From Acanthaster planci (lineage: Eukaryota; Echinodermata; Asteroidea; Valvatida; Acanthasteridae): a stretch of 62,000 nucleotides of DNA. This document shows positions 59,905 through 62,000 of this stretch, in pieces. The DNA lies in the NCBI RefSeq assembly GCF_001949145.1, contig NW_019091521.1:822710-884709 (forward strand), in the 5' to 3' direction. Position numbers and translations under genes: made by a program. Under the pieces are notes generated by a model, which was given only the letters and a program-made list of their open reading frames with translations, did not search any database and was not told where the DNA came from. Numbering within the stretch: the stretch's first letter is position 1; each line of letters starts with the position of its first letter.

Positions 59905-61001
59905 TTTGATGCGTTCCTCAAGCAAGACCAAGTTGGGAATCAGACACATCCTAAAAGGGTAGTCTTTGTAAATTGTGGTCCTTCAGTGAGAAAGCAATGC
60001 CATGTGACCCGATGGTATTCCCAGAAACATCCTCTGCACCACTTTTAAACTTTGTAGTATAGTAGAAGTAGAGGAAGCAGTGTGCGAATTGTCTTTTGAT
60101 ACCAAAAAGGATTGTCCATTTACTCTCCCTGTTGAATATTGCTTCTTTTTCTACCAGAAATTACCCCCATTCGTAGTGTGTAATACGTGGTACATCATCA
60201 AGGCGATTTGTAGGCCTTGTATGCTTTTTGCATGCAGTATTCAATATACAGGTAAGCATTAAAACATGGCAAGCGCACAAACCCTCACCAGACTCGCTGC
60301 GTGCCGATTATACTTCAGGTCAAGTACTCCTGTTTGTTCGCACCTTTAATCAAGTTTTGTCTAAGGTTGTTGTCCCATAGGCAAATTGAAAGTGTGTGTG
60401 CGTTCACTTTCGGGACCATGATAATCGCACTAAACTTGCTGCGTGAAGAATGCCAAACTGCCACATAAGGCGCACTGATGGTCAGGTGCCTATACTGCAA
60501 GCCACTGTTTGTGCCTGACTGTGGTGTCCATTTCCAGGTTACTAGACAACACAATAATAATTCGGCTTCCTCGGCAGTCTTCATATCACGAAATAAAATT
60601 GTAAAGTTTGGATCTCAGAAAAAGTCTATGTAACCAAGCGGCACAACTTCACCCAAAGGGTAATCCAAATGGTTAAGTTGCATTTTGAGGGATGAATTAA
60701 CATAAACCATATGCAAAAGAAACACTAAAATGCAAGTTCAAAACAAAATCAAAAGATTCAAGATGTTGATACCGTCCTCGGCGTGGACTCAAATTAAAGC
60801 GAGTTTATAGTACCCATCCTATAGGTTCTACTGCGCATACTTTGCCGGTCTAGTCACATCCAGTGTTCCACAGCCTAATTCTACCAAGCATGCGGCAGGA
60901 TCACTGTTTTAGCCCCTTCAGCTTTTTTTAAGCTGCCACTGCTAAATCATCGAATGCTAGAAGTTCTGTCCAACTGCGACTGATGATGTAGAGCACGGAG
61001 T

Positions 61002-61308
61002 TTTCTTGGTGAGAAGGGCAATACTGTGGCGGAGTCTTAGTACAAAACGCATAATGAGTACACTGTAAAAAAAGTTGGGCAAAACAGTGTTGGGCATTTC
61101 TAATTTGCCCAACCTTGGTTAAAGCTACATCACTGTTGGTCAAATATTGACCAGATATTGGGAAGAATCTGCCCAAAGGTTGCTAAGTTGATATTTTTAC
61201 CAACATTGGGCAAAATACCAACCCAAAATTGACCAACCTTTTTACAGTGTATATAGTCACCTTGAAGACAGTTGCCAGCCACAATTACTGTTGGCTACAA
61301 ATAAAGTG
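61002..61308 (+). repeat. Dispersed repeat B, copy interrupted by a MITE
   Basis: The flanks TTGGTGAGAAGGGCAATACT and CAGTTGCCAGCCACAATTAC match the uninterrupted copy at 61,508-61,620. The MITE at 61,059-61,252 splits this copy. Confidence 0.85.
61059..61252. mobile_element. MITE with CACTGTAAAAA terminal inverted repeats
   Basis: The left end TACACTGTAAAAAAAGTTGG and inverted right end TACACTGTAAAAAGGTTGGT pair. The inside is rich in TTGGGCAAA and TTGGTCAA motifs in both orientations. Flanking TA on both sides fits a TA target duplication. Its absence from the paralogous copy of repeat B marks it as an insertion. Confidence 0.85.
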
Positions 61309-61324
61309 TAGTCTAAGCTACGAA

Positions 61325-61498
61325 CAATGAGACGTCTCTTTTATCATTCACCTGATCTCTTGGGAATAAAAAAAATGGTTCGCGGGATCAGTCAAAGTGC
61401 ACAATATCCTCCAACCCTGGAGCAAATTGAAATCCCATGTGCTTAATGCTCAACGGTCCAACGTTTCCAGGAATGACCCTAATATAAGTGAAATGTTT
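61325..61498 (+). repeat. Dispersed repeat A, second copy
   Basis: Matches 59,727-59,904 in the same orientation. It sits directly between two copies of repeat B, giving a B-A-B order. Confidence 0.85.
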
Positions 61499-61507
61499 CT
61501 TAGCGCT

Positions 61508-61620
61508 CCTTGGTGAAAAGGGCAATACTGTAGCGAAGTCATAGTGCAAACCGCAGAATGAGCATATTCACCGTGAAGACATTTGCCAGCGACAGTTACC
61601 GTTGGCTACAAATAAAATGA
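61508..61620 (+). repeat. Dispersed repeat B, uninterrupted copy
   Basis: TTGGTGAAAAGGGCAATACT through TTACCGTTGGCTACAAATAA, matching both flanks of the MITE-bearing copy at 61,002-61,308. Confidence 0.85.
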
Positions 61621-62000
61621 TCGCATAGCATTTAATATTTGATCACCGGTGAAGCCAAGGAGAATAAAGTGCGACCGACTGTTAAAGCAGTCGGGGAAAA
61701 GATTTCGATCTTTTAATTAATGAATTAATGAAATGTAACTTTCTGGTCGTCGGGGTACCAGACAAAAATGGCGGCGACTCCAGATCACTAAAGGGTGCAT
61801 TCCACCCAGGGTTGTATTTCTGCGCAGAGCTCATTAATATTTTGTGATCCCACAGGGTTTTTAATACACTAAGACATGCCAAAATCAGGAAGGTTCCTTG
61901 GAAATATTTCTATAAATGCCGAATTTTCTATAATTATTAGAGGGAGCCATGGAACTGGAAAATTGACGAATCATGGCATGAACCTCAGGCCCTGACTGAG

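Noticed and set aside
1-62000. CRISPR arrays, operons, bacterial or viral genes
   Set aside because: Spliced genes and repeat content are those of an animal genome, and no short regularly spaced repeats with unique spacers were seen.

Overview
This is animal nuclear DNA: protein-coding exons are short, flanked by GT/AG splice sites and scattered through AT-rich introns full of small inverted-repeat elements. The frequent palindromes TACATGTA and TAGGCCTA, the tRNA-type SINE near 5.3 kb and the foldback elements suggest a marine invertebrate, perhaps an echinoderm or other deuterostome. That placement is a low-confidence inference; no part of the sequence proves the taxon.

Three spliced protein genes can be assembled by eye.
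(1) 1913-7196, minus strand: the first five coding exons (211 residues) of a multi-pass membrane protein I do not recognise. Its 3' end lies left of the exons I can place, probably beyond the window.
(2) 7563-13673, plus strand: a complete four-exon MIC10 (MICOS10/MINOS1) gene for a 110-residue inner-mitochondrial-membrane cristae-junction protein. Genes 1 and 2 are head to head, with only 366 bp between their start codons, so they probably share a promoter.
(3) 20202-55631, plus strand: a complete 21-exon neprilysin-type M13 zinc metallopeptidase of 749 residues. It has an N-terminal signal anchor, HEIMH and GENIAD zinc motifs, and a C-terminal CSVF. Its first intron is 20.8 kb. All 20 splice junctions keep frame.

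Layout: 0.8-1.5 kb is an 87-bp minisatellite; 1.9-7.2 kb is the membrane-protein gene with a 92-bp tandem repeat, a MITE and a SINE in its introns; 7.2-7.56 kb is the shared promoter; 7.56-14.9 kb is MIC10 plus its probable 3' UTR; 14.9-18.8 kb is intergenic with a 230-bp foldback; 18.8-20.2 kb is a CpG-rich leader; 20.2-55.6 kb is the peptidase gene, whose introns hold most of the small mobile elements, including a 550-bp palindrome in intron 14; 55.7-62 kb is gene-poor, with a duplicated repeat one copy of which carries an inserted MITE.

The three genes have no obvious shared pathway. MIC10 shapes mitochondrial cristae, the peptidase cleaves extracellular peptides, and the third protein is an uncharacterised membrane protein. 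The best second-look items are the shared promoter with the unknown membrane protein, the unusual active-site residues and C-terminus of the peptidase, the intronic palindrome, and two mobile-element insertions whose target sites can be read directly.
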